Counted from the first letter of the stretch, positions 16,516-26,317 are shown. The stretch: 64,000 bases of DNA from Pseudomonas sp. NFACC02 (GCF_900110765.1 NZ_FOEO01000007.1:62001-126000), one strand, 5' to 3'. The notes: a model not told the origin generated them from the sequence alone. A program made the numbers and translations.

Positions 16516-17226
16516 ATGGCCTCCTCTCTTGCCCCCGTCCTGATCACTGGCGCCAGCCAGCGCATCGGTCTGCATTGTGCAGAACGGTTGCTGGGCGATG
16601 GTTATCCGGTGATCGTCAGCTACCGGACCGACCGCCCCGGCGTCCAGGCGCTCAGGGAACAAGGCGCCATCGCGATTCAGGCTGATTTTTCTTCGCAAGA
16701 AAGCGTGATGGCCTTCATCGCGCAGCTCAAGGACACCACTGACAGCCTGCGCGCGATCGTTCACAACGCTTCCGAATGGCTGGCTGAAACCCGGGGCGAC
16801 GAAGGCGACGTGTTCATGCGCATGTTCAATGTGCACATGCTCGCGCCCTACCTGATCAACCTGCACTGCGCCGAACTGCTGCAGCGCTCGACCATGGCAG
16901 ACATTGTCCATATCGGTGATGACGTCACCCGCAAAGGCAGCAGCAAGCACATTGCTTACTGCGCCAGCAAAGCGGGCATGGACAACCTGACCCTGTCGTT
17001 CGCCGCTCGATTCGCGCCAGACATCAAGGTCAATGGCATCGCCCCTGCCATGCTGATGTTCAAGCCAGACGACAATGCGGCGTACCGTGCGACCACCCTG
17101 GCCAAATCGGCATTGGGCATCGAACCCGGTCCTGATGTGATCTATCAGAGCCTGCGCTACCTGATGGACAACCCCTACGTCACCGGCACCACACTGACCG
17201 TAAACGGTGGACGGCACGTCAAGTAA
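16516..17226 (+). CDS. folM: Dihydromonapterin reductase FolM
   Basis: A 236-aa SDR-family pteridine reductase, predicted to reduce dihydromonapterin to tetrahydromonapterin with NADPH and secondarily dihydrofolate. The cofactor motif is [17 protein letters not shown], and the NAG equivalent is VHNASEWL. The YxxxK active site appears as [14 protein letters not shown]. The basic SYRTDRPG after the second strand fits NADPH. The C-terminal GIAPAMLMF and TVNGGRHVK segments are family features. It is the first gene of folM-folE-folX, the pathway that makes tetrahydromonapterin, the cofactor of phenylalanine hydroxylase in Pseudomonas. Confidence 0.92.
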   Translation: MASSLAPVLITGASQRIGLHCAERLLGDGYPVIVSYRTDRPGVQALREQGAIAIQADFSSQESVMAFIAQLKDTTDSLRAIVHNASEWLAETRGDEGDVFMRMFNVHMLAPYLINLHCAELLQRSTMADIVHIGDDVTRKGSSKHIAYCASKAGMDNLTLSFAARFAPDIKVNGIAPAMLMFKPDDNAAYRATTLAKSALGIEPGPDVIYQSLRYLMDNPYVTGTTLTVNGGRHVK

Positions 17227-17246
17227 GCCGCCCCGAGGACCCTTTG

Positions 17247-17807
17247 ATGACCCTTTCACTGCCACAGCACTACCGTGAAATCCTTGTCGGCCTGGGCGAA
17301 GACCCGGACCGTGAAGGTTTGCTGGACACCCCCAAACGCGCAGCGAAAGCCATGCAATACCTGTGTCACGGCTATGACCAGACGTTGGAAGAAATCGTCA
17401 ACGGCGCGCTTTTTGCCTCCGACAACGACGAGATGGTCATCGTCAAGGACATCGAGCTGTATTCTCTCTGCGAGCACCACCTGCTTCCCTTCATCGGCAA
17501 GGCGCACGTGGCGTACATCCCGACGGGCAAGGTCCTGGGACTGTCGAAGATCGCACGCATCGTGGACATGTTCGCGCGTCGCTTGCAAATTCAGGAAAAC
17601 CTGACCCGTCAAATCGCCGATGCCATTCAGGGAGTGACCAGCGCTGCGGGCGTTGCAGTGGTGATAGAAGCGCAACACATGTGCATGATGATGCGCGGTG
17701 TGGAAAAGCAGAACTCGACGATGAACACATCGGTGATGCTCGGTGCGTTCCGCGAATCGACCACCACACGGATGGAATTCCTGCAATTGATCGGACGGAG
17801 CAAGTAG
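17247..17807 (+). CDS. folE: GTP cyclohydrolase I FolE
   Basis: A 186-aa type I GTP cyclohydrolase making 7,8-dihydroneopterin triphosphate from GTP. The zinc and catalytic elements are visible: [51 protein letters not shown], and [15 protein letters not shown] with the second Cys ligand. The ATG at 17247 follows GAGGA; a TTG codon just before is in frame but unnecessary. It lies 20 bp after folM and 4 bp before folX. In P. putida a folE is light-induced through PplR/LOV (literature recollection), relevant because a LOV-MerR pair lies just upstream. Confidence 0.95.
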   Translation: MTLSLPQHYREILVGLGEDPDREGLLDTPKRAAKAMQYLCHGYDQTLEEIVNGALFASDNDEMVIVKDIELYSLCEHHLLPFIGKAHVAYIPTGKVLGLSKIARIVDMFARRLQIQENLTRQIADAIQGVTSAAGVAVVIEAQHMCMMMRGVEKQNSTMNTSVMLGAFRESTTTRMEFLQLIGRSK

Positions 17808-17811
17808 TCCC

Positions 17812-18183
17812 ATGGCAAGACTCGAACCAGGCACCGCACGCATCCGGGTCAAGGACCTGTGCCTGCGTACCTACATCGGCATCAACGAAGACGAAATCCT
17901 CAACAAGCAGGACGTGCTGATCAACCTGACGATTCTGTATGCGGCGCAGGAAGCGGTCCGCGACAACGACATCGATCACGCGCTCAACTACCGCACCATC
18001 ACCAAAACGATCATCCAGCACGTCGAAAGCAACCGCTTCGCCCTGCTCGAACGCCTGACTCAGGAAGTTCTGGATCTTGTGATGAGCCACGACGCCGTGC
18101 AGTACGCTGAAGTAGAAGTCGACAAACCGCACGCGCTGCGCTTTGCCGAATCGGTGTCCATTACTTTGGCGGCAGAACGCTAG
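17812..18183 (+). CDS. folX: Dihydroneopterin triphosphate 2'-epimerase FolX
   Basis: A 123-aa FolB/FolX-family protein with the T-fold. Motifs are [63 protein letters not shown] and [15 protein letters not shown]. Placement after folM and folE identifies it as the epimerase that turns dihydroneopterin triphosphate into dihydromonapterin triphosphate rather than the aldolase FolB. It begins four bases after the folE stop and ends the pterin operon. Confidence 0.9.
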   Translation: MARLEPGTARIRVKDLCLRTYIGINEDEILNKQDVLINLTILYAAQEAVRDNDIDHALNYRTITKTIIQHVESNRFALLERLTQEVLDLVMSHDAVQYAEVEVDKPHALRFAESVSITLAAER

Positions 18184-18245
18184 ACCGTCGCGGCCGTAGA
18201 AGCACGCTGGCTGGTAGTTACGGCCCAGACAGGCGCCAGTGACTT

Positions 18246-18332
18246 TGTAGGAGCGCGCTTGCCCGCGATTGCGCTACATCAGGCGCCACATCGGTGTCTG
18301 AAAGAACATTCGGGGGCAAGCGCGCTCCTGCA
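18246..18332. repeat. REPIN-type inverted REP pair
   Basis: TGTAGGAGCGCGCTTGCCCGCGA at the left is mirrored by GGGGGCAAGCGCGCTCCTGCA at the right, giving an 87-bp inverted pair between folX and the DUF1244 gene. Confidence 0.85.
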
Positions 18333-18417
18333 GTGTCCGTGGACGTCGGACAGCCATTGCCCACCCCGCCCTGCGCTCTTATCATCCGCCCCATCTTTCA
18401 TTCGTACAGAGCCCATC

Positions 18418-18714
18418 ATGACCGAGCAACAACGCCTCGAACTCGAAGCCGCCGCCTTTCGTCGTCTGGTCGCGCACCTGGACAGCCGTAAGGATGTGCA
18501 GAACATCGACCTGATGAACCTGTCCGGCTTCTGCCGCAACTGCCTGTCCAAATGGTACAAGGCCGCCGCCGACGAGAAGCAGATCGACATGACCCTTGAT
18601 GACGCACGCGAAGTGGTTTACGGCATGCCTTACAGCGAGTGGAAATCCCTTTATCAGAAAGAGGCCAGCGCCGACCAGCAGGCCGCGTTTGCCAAGGAAA
18701 AGAAGCATGACTGA
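18418..18714 (+). CDS. DUF1244-domain protein
   Basis: A 98-aa small acidic helical protein of the DUF1244 family, recognised by SGFCRNCLSKWYKAAADEKQIDMTLDDAREVVYGMPYSEWKSLYQ. The family is common in Proteobacteria, with a solved fold but no assigned function as far as I know. The CxxC-like FCRNC could bind a metal but this is untested. The ATG at 18418 is the first Met consistent with the family N-terminus. It overlaps the following HopJ-family gene by eight bases, so the two are translationally coupled. Confidence 0.85.
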   Translation: MTEQQRLELEAAAFRRLVAHLDSRKDVQNIDLMNLSGFCRNCLSKWYKAAADEKQIDMTLDDAREVVYGMPYSEWKSLYQKEASADQQAAFAKEKKHD

Positions 18715-19048
18715 CCTGAACGCCCTGCGCGGCAGCCTGAACAGTGGCGAGCACGTCTTTGCCGACACCCTGGCGTTCATCGCTGCGCATTATGACTACC
18801 AGCCGCAAGCATTCAGCAACGGCCCGGTTGAGAACGCTGCCGGTCAGAACGAAGGCTCGTGCAAGACACTGGGTCTGGCGTTACTGGAAGGCTTGAGCGA
18901 TGAAGAAGCCCTGCTGGCCTTCGGCGAGCACTACCGCTCAGTCGTCGCCACGCCGGACGGCAGCGATCACGGGAACATCCGCGCGCTGATTGCCCACGGC
19001 CTGGCTGGGGTCAAGTTCAGCGCACAGCCGCTGACGCGCAAGGACTGA
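18707..19048 (+). CDS. HopJ-family protein
   Basis: A 113-aa protein of the HopJ family, named after a P. syringae type III candidate but widespread in bacteria without type III secretion. Signature regions are FADTLAFIAAHYDYQPQAFSNG, ENAAGQNEGSCKTLGLALLEGLS and EALLAFGEHYRSVVATPDGSDHGNIRAL. It starts inside the last codons of the DUF1244 gene. The chromosomal setting next to pterin genes argues for a housekeeping role rather than a secreted effector. Function is unknown. Confidence 0.87.
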   Translation: MTDLNALRGSLNSGEHVFADTLAFIAAHYDYQPQAFSNGPVENAAGQNEGSCKTLGLALLEGLSDEEALLAFGEHYRSVVATPDGSDHGNIRALIAHGLAGVKFSAQPLTRKD

Positions 19049-19063
19049 CACCCCCTCGCCCTC

Positions 19064-19196
19064 GTAGGAGCGTGGCTTGTCCCGCGATCGGCGACGCAGT
19101 CGTCGTGAATTCGGTGTGCGCGGTGTGCCAGATGCAACGATGGGGCTGACTTTACGACTGCTGCGCAGCCGATCGCGGGACAAGCCACGCTCCTAC
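19064..19196. repeat. REPIN-type inverted REP pair
   Basis: GTAGGAGCGTGGCTTGTCCC starting at 19064 and its inverted partner GGGACAAGCCACGCTCCTAC ending at 19196 form a 133-bp REPIN. Pairing extends inward through CGCGATCGGC and GCCGATCGCG. Confidence 0.88.
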
Positions 19197-19216
19197 AATG
19201 AGTGCAATCATCAGAC

Positions 19217-19250
19217 ACAAAAAACCGGCCCAATGAGCCGGTTTTTTGTT
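19217..19250. terminator. Rho-independent terminator, bidirectional
   Basis: AAAACCGGC (19221-19229), loop, GCCGGTTTT (19237-19245) with T runs on both strands. It ends trxB on the minus strand and probably the DUF1244-hopJ transcript on the plus strand. Confidence 0.9.
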
Positions 19251-19263
19251 TTGAAGCGCTCGA

Positions 19264-20235
<972 letters not shown>

Positions 20236-20360
20236 CTATCGACCGGCCATCGTGACGTGTGGTCGGAGTTACTGAATCTGGACCGGCGCACCGGCTGAAT
20301 TAAAAAGGACCCGCGAGCACGCTAGGGGAAGGTTGACTCGCCAATCCTGTACATCTGGAA

Positions 20361-20380
20361 GCTGCGACCGAAGTCGCAGC
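20361..20380. terminator. GC-rich hairpin after the peroxiredoxin gene
   Basis: GCTGCGAC, loop CGAA, GTCGCAGC forms a perfect 8-bp stem just after the stop of the peroxiredoxin gene. There is no strong T run on the minus strand, so it may attenuate readthrough into trxB or stabilise the 3' end. Confidence 0.5.
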
Positions 20381-20387
20381 GACGGTA

Positions 20388-20987
20388 TTACAAGCTCTTG
20401 GCGTTCTCAGCCAGGTAATCGGCAACACCCGAGGCGTCAGCCTTCATGCCTTTCTGGCCTGGACGCCAGCCAGCCGGGCAGACTTCGCCGTGCTGCTCGG
20501 TGAACTGCAGTGCTTCAACCAGACGGACCATGTCATCCACGTCGCGGCCCAGTGGCAGGTTGTTCACCACTTGATGCTGAACCACACCCGCCTGGTCGAT
20601 CAGGAACGAACCGCGCAGCGCAACGCCGTCCTCGTGTTCAATACCGTAAGCGCGAGTGATCTCGTGCTTGATGTCGGCGACCATGGTGAACTGGACCGGA
20701 CCGATGCCGCCCTTCTCAACCGGGGTGTTGCGCCATGCAGCGTGGGTGAAGTGCGAGTCGACGGAAACGCCTACCACTTCAACGCCCAGGTCGCGGAATT
20801 TAGCAATGCGGTTGTCGTGCGCGATGATTTCCGACGGGCACACGAACGTGAAGTCCAGTGGCCAGAAGAACAGCACAACGTATTTGCCACGCAGAGAGGA
20901 CAGCTGGAAGTTATCGACGATCGAACCGTCACCCAGCACTGCCGCTGCGGTAAAGTCAGGGGCTTGTTTGTTTACCAGAACGCTCAT
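20388..20987 (-). CDS. 2-Cys peroxiredoxin (AhpC/TSA family)
   Basis: A 199-aa typical 2-Cys peroxiredoxin. The peroxidatic cysteine is in FFWPLDFTFVCPSEI and the resolving cysteine in EQHGEVCPAGWRPGQ. The conserved Arg is in DEVALRG-type context (DGVALRGSFLID). It reduces hydrogen peroxide, organic peroxides and peroxynitrite. The ATG at 20987 has AAGGAG upstream; seven extra codons are open but lack a better start. In PAO1 the equivalent gene near trxB2 is called ahpB (recollection). Confidence 0.92.
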   Translation of the reverse strand: MSVLVNKQAPDFTAAAVLGDGSIVDNFQLSSLRGKYVVLFFWPLDFTFVCPSEIIAHDNRIAKFRDLGVEVVGVSVDSHFTHAAWRNTPVEKGGIGPVQFTMVADIKHEITRAYGIEHEDGVALRGSFLIDQAGVVQHQVVNNLPLGRDVDDMVRLVEALQFTEQHGEVCPAGWRPGQKGMKADASGVADYLAENAKSL

Positions 20988-21248
20988 TGAGACTCCTTCG
21001 AGGTTCAAAGTGAATGGGAATAGGTCTAAAAGTTGCCCGCAAGCTTATCGGGGCGGGGAAGATTAAGGAAATACCGATTCACAATCCAGCTCATAGACCA
21101 CACCTATTCCGACAAACCGTTTCTCTCGTCCTGCCGATAGACTTTAACGTCGACAGATTGTTTCGGCGAATGTCACGGCGCTGATCCGGCTTCCGCCGCC
21201 CACACAAAGCCGGTAAGGTCGGCGCGTTTTCAACCATTGGAGGATCAC

Positions 21249-22004
21249 ATGCCCGCACCCGCCCTGTCCGGTCCGCAATACCTGCGCGAAGGCCTGAAAC
21301 TGGTCCTCAGCCCCGGCCTGCGTCTATTCGTCCTGTTGCCCCTGACCATCAATCTGGTGCTGTTCAGCGCGCTGATTTATTTCGCCGGTCACGAATTCAG
21401 TATGTGGGTCGATTCGTTCATGCCGACCCTGCCCGCTTGGCTGAGCTTTCTCAATTACATCCTCTGGCCCCTGTTCGTGGTGTTGGTGGTATTGATGGTG
21501 TTCTTTACGTTCACCATGATCGCCAACATCATTGCCGCACCGTTCAACGGCTTTCTATCGGAAAAGGTCGAAGTCGTCCTGCGCGGCACCGATGACTTCC
21601 CGGCGTTCAGCTGGGGCGAACTGATCGAAATGATCCCGCGCACCCTCAGTCGCGAAATGCGCAAGCTCGGCTATTTCCTGCCACGCGCCATCGGGCTGTT
21701 CATCCTGTCCTGGATCCCCGTGGTCAACATCATCGCCGCGCCGCTGTGGCTGCTGTTCGGCGTGTGGATGATGGCCATTCAGTACATTGACTACCCGGCG
21801 GACAACCACAAAATGAGCTGGCAAGACATGCTCGCCTGGCTGCGCGCCAAACGCTGGCAAAGCATGAGCTTCGGCGGGATCGTGTACCTGGTGCTGCTGA
21901 TCCCGGTGGTCAACATTTTGATGATGCCGGCTGCTGTGGCCGGGGCAACGATGTTCTGGGTCCGGGAGCGTGGAGCGGAGACGCTGGCGGAGCGGGTTCG
22001 CTAG
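21249..22004 (+). CDS. cysZ: Sulfate transporter CysZ
   Basis: A 251-aa inner-membrane protein of the CysZ/EI24 family. Hydrophobic segments are at about residues 25-50, 68-95, 145-175 and 205-235. Family features include [37 protein letters not shown] and [18 protein letters not shown]. CysZ mediates sulfate uptake for cysteine synthesis. The ATG at 21249 follows a GGAGGA box. It stands alone, diverging from the peroxiredoxin gene. Confidence 0.9.
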   Translation: MPAPALSGPQYLREGLKLVLSPGLRLFVLLPLTINLVLFSALIYFAGHEFSMWVDSFMPTLPAWLSFLNYILWPLFVVLVVLMVFFTFTMIANIIAAPFNGFLSEKVEVVLRGTDDFPAFSWGELIEMIPRTLSREMRKLGYFLPRAIGLFILSWIPVVNIIAAPLWLLFGVWMMAIQYIDYPADNHKMSWQDMLAWLRAKRWQSMSFGGIVYLVLLIPVVNILMMPAAVAGATMFWVRERGAETLAERVR

Positions 22005-22013
22005 TTAAATTGA

Positions 22014-22036
22014 GCGGCCTTTGATGAGGCCGTTTA
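22014..22036 (+). terminator. Terminator after cysZ
   Basis: CGGCCT (22015-22020), loop TTGATG, AGGCCG (22027-22032), then TTTAT. It lies between the convergent stops of cysZ and the next gene. Confidence 0.7.
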
Positions 22037-22648
22037 TCAAAGGCGCACGTATTCAGGATTCAACGAAGCGTACATCCAGGTCCACCAACAGACCACACCG
22101 ATCGCCATCCAGAGCCAGTTCCAAACTGAGAAACTTGAATTGTCACTGCCGTCTACGTTCTCGTTCAACGTGTTAATAAACGACTGCACCCTGCATAGCA
22201 CCAGAGACTGAAGCATGAGCGGCACGGTTGACAATATGATAATCAGAAGCGGTCCGAGCTGAGGCGATCCGTTGGTAAGCGCCTGGTACAGGCCAATAAA
22301 AAATCCAATGACCAGAGGTGAAATGCTTATAAGCATGAGGAGAAATGCATACGCAGCCCAGTAAGGCATCGCTCCTCTTCCCTGGGCTTTGAAGGTTTCG
22401 TCAATCTTGTAGAACAGGCAAGGCAAGTAAATCGTCGCGAACACCGTGCGCGGCAGTGGCCAGATAGGACTTCCTGAATACTGTTTGTACACCCTCCAGT
22501 TTTGATACAGCCAATATGGCCCATAAAGCCCGAATGTGACGATGTACATCAGGCCGAGCTTGAAAATAGAAACAGTAAAGAAAGCAGGACTGCTTGCGAT
22601 GCCCACTGTCGGCTCCTCAGCATTCGCCAGATCAGTAAAATCAGACAT
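22037..22648 (-). CDS. Polytopic membrane protein of unknown function
   Basis: A 203-aa protein with four or five hydrophobic segments. The N-terminal ISIFKLGLMYIVTFGLYGPYWLYQNWRVYKQYSG-type stretch resembles the DUF4234-like pattern seen in small membrane proteins. A cluster of prolines and a cysteine follow in PLPRTVFATIYLPCLFYKIDE. The C-terminus has a Trp-rich helix (WNWLWMAIGVVCWWTWMYA). GAGGGAAC precedes the ATG at 22648. No function can be assigned, and it is convergent with cysZ. Confidence 0.7.
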   Translation of the reverse strand: MSDFTDLANAEEPTVGIASSPAFFTVSIFKLGLMYIVTFGLYGPYWLYQNWRVYKQYSGSPIWPLPRTVFATIYLPCLFYKIDETFKAQGRGAMPYWAAYAFLLMLISISPLVIGFFIGLYQALTNGSPQLGPLLIIILSTVPLMLQSLVLCRVQSFINTLNENVDGSDNSSFSVWNWLWMAIGVVCWWTWMYASLNPEYVRL

Positions 22649-23052
22649 ATAGTTCCCTCGGGTTGTTAAGCCCGTGCATCCTAACGACCGCAGCGCCCTA
22701 TAAATTGATGCAGCAAAAATCAGGACGTTTCCCACTCAAATCTTCCCTATGTCGCACGCACCACCTGTTCAACCATGGACCTCCCTCATTAGGGGCAGCA
22801 TCGCTGCCCGACATCAGGAGTGCTATCGCCATGGAAATGAACCTTAGAAATGCAACCTCACCGACGACCTCGCTCCCAGGCTCGGCCCTGCCTACTTAGA
22901 AGCCCGAGCCTGGCGGCTAGTGCCATTTGTCGCCGGGAGATGAAACCACCTCGCACCCCGTACCACAGGCAATCACAGCCATTGTTCAACCGTCACAAAT
23001 CCATCACCCAACCGCCACACAAGCGCAACGCCGGGCTCTGAAACTGGGCGTC
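22649..23052. other. Divergent intergenic region with hairpins and a Pho-box-like site
   Basis: This 404-bp region has no firm gene. It contains a 7-bp hairpin (GGGCAGC/GCTGCCC, 22793-22809) and a 10-bp inverted repeat CCAGGCTCGG/CCGAGCCTGG (22876-22913). A candidate PhoB site lies at 22990-23007. A 22-codon open frame at 22831-22899 starts with MEMNLRN ten bases after AGGAG and ends just before the right arm of the second hairpin. It could be a leader peptide but is too short to support. Confidence 0.55.
22990..23007 (+). promoter_or_regulatory. Candidate Pho box for the glycosyltransferase gene
   Basis: CCGTCACAAATCCATCAC agrees at 14 of 18 positions with the PhoB consensus CTGTCATAAATCTGTCAC, with the two TCA-containing direct repeats 11 bp apart as expected. 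It lies 45 bp before the start codon. PhoB control under phosphate limitation is inferred. Confidence 0.6.
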
Positions 23053-24219
23053 ATGAGTAAACCCCTGCACATCACCCTGATTACCGAAACCTACGCACCC
23101 GAGATCAACGGCGTGGCCAATACGCTGAGCAGGTTGTGCGACGGATTGCGGCTGCGCGGGCATCGGGTGGAGGTGATTCGGCCGCGGCAGAACGACGACG
23201 AACTACGTGGGAACGGGGATGATCTGATGCTGTGTCGCGGCTGGCCGATTCCGGGGTATCCGGGGTTGCAATGGGGGCAGTCGTCGATGCACAAGCTGTT
23301 GCGCCGCTGGCAGCGCAATCGCCCGGATGTGTTGTACATCGCCACCGAAGGGCCGTTGGGGTTGTCGGCGCTGCGTGCGGCGAGACGGCTTCGCATTGCG
23401 ATCGTGAGCGGCTTTCACACTAACTTTCAGCAGTACACGCGCCAATACGGACTGGGGTTTATCACCCGTCTTCTGACCTCTTACCTGCGCTGGTTCCACA
23501 ACCGATCAAATGCCACCCTGGTGCCCAGTGTCAGCCAGAAAACCGAGCTGGAAAGACGCGGCTTCGAGCGCTTGGCGCTGTTGTCGCGCGGGGTGGATTG
23601 TCAGTTGTTTCACCCGTCCAGACGGTCCGCATTTCTGCGTGAAAGCTGGGGCCTGGAAGCTGGGGACACTGCGGTGCTGCATGTAGGGCGTCTGGCGCCG
23701 GAGAAAAACCTGGGCGTGCTCAAGGCGACGTTCGACAGTCTGGTCAGCGCCTATCCCGAGCGCAAACTCAGGTTGGTGATCGTCGGCGATGGCCCGGTGC
23801 GTGCCACCTTGCAGCAGCAACTGCCTGACGCCATCTTCTGCGGCACACAACGCGGCGAGGCCCTGGCCACTCATTACGCATCGGGCGATCTGTTTCTGTT
23901 TCCCAGCTTGACCGAGACATTTGGCAACGTGGTACTGGAAGCCCTGGCGTCGGGGCTGGGGGTCGTTGCCTACGATGAAGCGGCGGCGGCCCAGCATATT
24001 CGTCACGGCCATAATGGCGCCGTCGCCATGCCGGGGGATGAAGAAGGTTTTATCGATGCTGCACGCTGGATGTTGGAGAACGAGGAGCACCTCAGGCGCG
24101 TCCGTTTGAACGCCCGGCAACACGCCAGCCGTCAGGGTTGGGCTGGGATCATCGAAGCGTTTGAGCACTATTTGCTCGCCGCCAGCGAGACGCAGGATGT
24201 GATCGCGTTAGGCGCGTAA
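23053..24219 (+). CDS. GT4 glycosyltransferase, probable phosphate-stress glycolipid synthase (Agt-like)
   Basis: A 388-aa family 4 glycosyltransferase with two Rossmann-like domains. N-terminal motif ITETYAPEINGVANTLSRLCDGLRLRGHRVEVIRP is typical of the MgtA/SqdX-like diacylglycerol glycosyltransferases. The donor domain has VGRLAPEKNLGVL, VIVGDGP and the EX7E motif in PSLTETFGNVVLEALASG. From memory it resembles PAO1 PA0842 (Agt2), which makes glucuronosyl-diacylglycerol during phosphorus stress. A Pho-box-like site upstream supports that role. The start at 23053 gives the standard N-terminus; 42 further codons are open upstream but overlap the Pho box. Confidence 0.82.
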   Translation: MSKPLHITLITETYAPEINGVANTLSRLCDGLRLRGHRVEVIRPRQNDDELRGNGDDLMLCRGWPIPGYPGLQWGQSSMHKLLRRWQRNRPDVLYIATEGPLGLSALRAARRLRIAIVSGFHTNFQQYTRQYGLGFITRLLTSYLRWFHNRSNATLVPSVSQKTELERRGFERLALLSRGVDCQLFHPSRRSAFLRESWGLEAGDTAVLHVGRLAPEKNLGVLKATFDSLVSAYPERKLRLVIVGDGPVRATLQQQLPDAIFCGTQRGEALATHYASGDLFLFPSLTETFGNVVLEALASGLGVVAYDEAAAAQHIRHGHNGAVAMPGDEEGFIDAARWMLENEEHLRRVRLNARQHASRQGWAGIIEAFEHYLLAASETQDVIALGA

Positions 24220-24327
24220 TCCTGCTTCGAGCGAACATCGCACCGGTGGGACTGCATTCGTTCAGCCCGGCCAACGGGATTATTCAGAAACCCGCGACCG
24301 GGCTTCGCCCGAAAAGAAGAAGTCGGA

Positions 24328-25431
24328 TTACTCCAGCTTACCCAGCGCATCGCGACTGAACGGCAAAATATCTCCCTCACGACCCTCCCGCACTTTCACT
24401 GCCCAATCCGGATCGACCAGCAGCGCGCGACCGACCGCCACCAGATCGAACTCGTCATTGCCCAGACGCTTGAGCAGGTTTTCAAGGCTTGCCGGTTGCG
24501 CGACTTTGTCGGTATTGACCATGAACTGAAGGAACTCGCCATCCAGGCCAACGCTGCCGACGGTGATCGTCGGTTTACCGGTGAGCTTGCGCGTCCAGCC
24601 TGCCAGATTGAGGTCGGAACCTTCGAACTCCGGTTCCCAGAAGCGGCGTGTCGAGCAATGGAAAATGTCCACACCCGCGTCAGACAACGGCTTGAGAAAA
24701 GCGCCCAGTTCCTCGGGGGTCTGGACGAGTCGAGCGGTGTAGTCCTGCTGCTTCCACTGCGAGTAACGGAAGATGATCGGGTAATCGGGACCTACCGCTG
24801 CGCGCACGGCTTTGATCAGCTCGATGGCGAAACGCGACCGCTGCGCCAGATCGCCACCGTATTCATCGGTGCGCTGGTTGGTGCCCTCCCAGAAGAACTG
24901 GTCGACGATATAGCCGTGGGCCCCGTGGATTTCCACGCCGTCCATGCCAATGTCTTTTGCGTCTTTTGCCGCTTGCGCAAATGCCGCGATGACATCCTCG
25001 ATGTCCTGCTTGCTCATGCCATGCACGACAACGTTGCCGTCCTTCAGTTTTTCAGTCGGTCCGTACGCCGGAACCGTGCCGTCCGGCTCAGTACCGAGAC
25101 GGCGCACGGCACCCACATGCCAGAGCTGGGGAACGATCTTGCCGCCTTCGGCATGGACCGCATCCACCACCTTTTTCCAGCCGGCCAGCGCGGCTTCGCC
25201 GAAAAACTGAGGGACATTCGGATACCCATTGGACGCCTTATGGCCCACCGTTGTGCCTTCGGTAATGATCAGGCCGACACCGGCAGCGGCACGACGGCGG
25301 TAGTACTCGACGACTTTGGCATTCGGCACGCCGCCGGGCGAAAACGAACGGGTCATCGGCGCCATCACCACACGCGTCGGTAATTCAAGGCTGCCCATAT
25401 GAAAGGGTTTGAATAAGGCTTTGACCGGCAT
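24328..25431 (-). CDS. Old yellow enzyme family NADH:flavin oxidoreductase
   Basis: A 367-aa FMN-dependent ene-reductase of the OYE family. Motifs are LFKPFHMGSLELPTRVVMAPMTRSFS at the FMN end, IVPQLWHVGAVRR, the substrate-binding HGAHGYIVDQFFWEGTNQRTDEYGGDLAQRSRF and the C-terminal VGRALLVDPDWAVKVREGR. It reduces activated alkenes such as enones; natural substrate unknown. The ATG at 25431 is preceded by GAGG. It is convergent with the glycosyltransferase. Confidence 0.9.
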   Translation of the reverse strand: MPVKALFKPFHMGSLELPTRVVMAPMTRSFSPGGVPNAKVVEYYRRRAAAGVGLIITEGTTVGHKASNGYPNVPQFFGEAALAGWKKVVDAVHAEGGKIVPQLWHVGAVRRLGTEPDGTVPAYGPTEKLKDGNVVVHGMSKQDIEDVIAAFAQAAKDAKDIGMDGVEIHGAHGYIVDQFFWEGTNQRTDEYGGDLAQRSRFAIELIKAVRAAVGPDYPIIFRYSQWKQQDYTARLVQTPEELGAFLKPLSDAGVDIFHCSTRRFWEPEFEGSDLNLAGWTRKLTGKPTITVGSVGLDGEFLQFMVNTDKVAQPASLENLLKRLGNDEFDLVAVGRALLVDPDWAVKVREGREGDILPFSRDALGKLE

Positions 25432-25623
25432 GCTGGCGTCCTCGGCATCGGGGAATATTATGAAGGTCATACAGAATGAGCTGAGTGCACCTCGATGCGA
25501 AGCACTATTGATTGGAGTGATTAAGGCTTAAAAGCAGGGGTGGATAGATGAGTCGCGGATGAATCAGCCGGGGTCATTTGCGAGGCGTCGTCCAGCCCTC
25601 AAAGTCTCGCTGAATGCGCCACC

Positions 25624-25650
25624 GATCGCGAATGAATTCGCTCCCACAGG
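25624..25650 (-). repeat. Single REP-type element
   Basis: Read on the minus strand this is CCTGTGGGAGCGAATTCATTCGCGAT, the conserved head of a Pseudomonas REP (TGTGGGAGCG...TTCGCGA). It is a single unpaired copy between the gpx and OYE genes. Confidence 0.7.
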
Positions 25651-25699
25651 AATTCAGGGTTTACGTGAGAGCGTCGGAAGGCTGCAAGGAAGGGCGGCT

Positions 25700-26182
25700 T
25701 CAGTGAAGCGCCTTTTCAATCGCCTGAATCACCGCAGAATCATCCGGCGCAGTGCGTGGCGAGAAACGCGCCAGAACGCGACCGTCCTGCCCCACCAGAA
25801 ACTTTTCGAAGTTCCAGGTGATGTCGCCCGGAAACTCGGCGCCTTCGCCCGCCAGCATCTGATACAACCGGTGGCGATGAGGGCCGTTCACGTCAAGCTT
25901 GTCGCCCAGCGGAAAGGTCACGCCATAATTCAGCGAGCAAAATGCCTGGATCTCTTCCTGAGTACCGGGCTCTTGTCCGGCAAATTGATTGCAAGGCAAG
26001 CCCAGAACGCTAAAGCCTCGGTCTTTGTACTTCTGATAAAGGTTTTCGAGCGCCGCGTATTGAGGCGTGAGGCCGCATTTCGAAGCCACATTGACCACGA
26101 GAACCACTTTGCCCTTGAGCGGCGCGAGAGGCAGTTCCTGGCCATCCAGAGCTTTTAATTTCAGGTCGTGAAATATACTCAT
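25700..26182 (-). CDS. Glutathione peroxidase-family thiol peroxidase
   Basis: A 160-aa Cys-type glutathione peroxidase family enzyme, in bacteria usually thioredoxin-dependent. The active cysteine is in VNVASKCGLTPQYAALENLY. The glutamine is in GLPCNQFAGQEPG and the tryptophan in ITWNFEKFLV, completing the usual triad. A second cysteine in GLPCNQF fits the resolving cysteine region. Translation starts at MSIFHDLKL. Its neighbours include SlyD, as in PAO1 (PA0837-PA0838, recalled). Confidence 0.92.
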   Translation of the reverse strand: MSIFHDLKLKALDGQELPLAPLKGKVVLVVNVASKCGLTPQYAALENLYQKYKDRGFSVLGLPCNQFAGQEPGTQEEIQAFCSLNYGVTFPLGDKLDVNGPHRHRLYQMLAGEGAEFPGDITWNFEKFLVGQDGRVLARFSPRTAPDDSAVIQAIEKALH

Positions 26183-26317
26183 GACGAACTCCCCCTACTC
26201 ACCATACCGAAAACACCATGGGCCGAAAAAAGCGCCCTGTCAGGCTGCGAAAATACAATGATTTTTCGCAAAGCCTGCGAGGACGCCTGGCCAGCTAACT
26301 GAGCTTAGCAGGACAAA

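Noticed and set aside
18707..19048. HopJ-family gene as evidence of a type III secretion effector
   Set aside because: The family is widespread in bacteria without type III secretion, and no hrp box or secretion genes are near.
22831..22899. 22-codon open frame starting MEMNLRN with an AGGAG box
   Set aside because: Too short and without conservation evidence; kept only as a note in the intergenic region.
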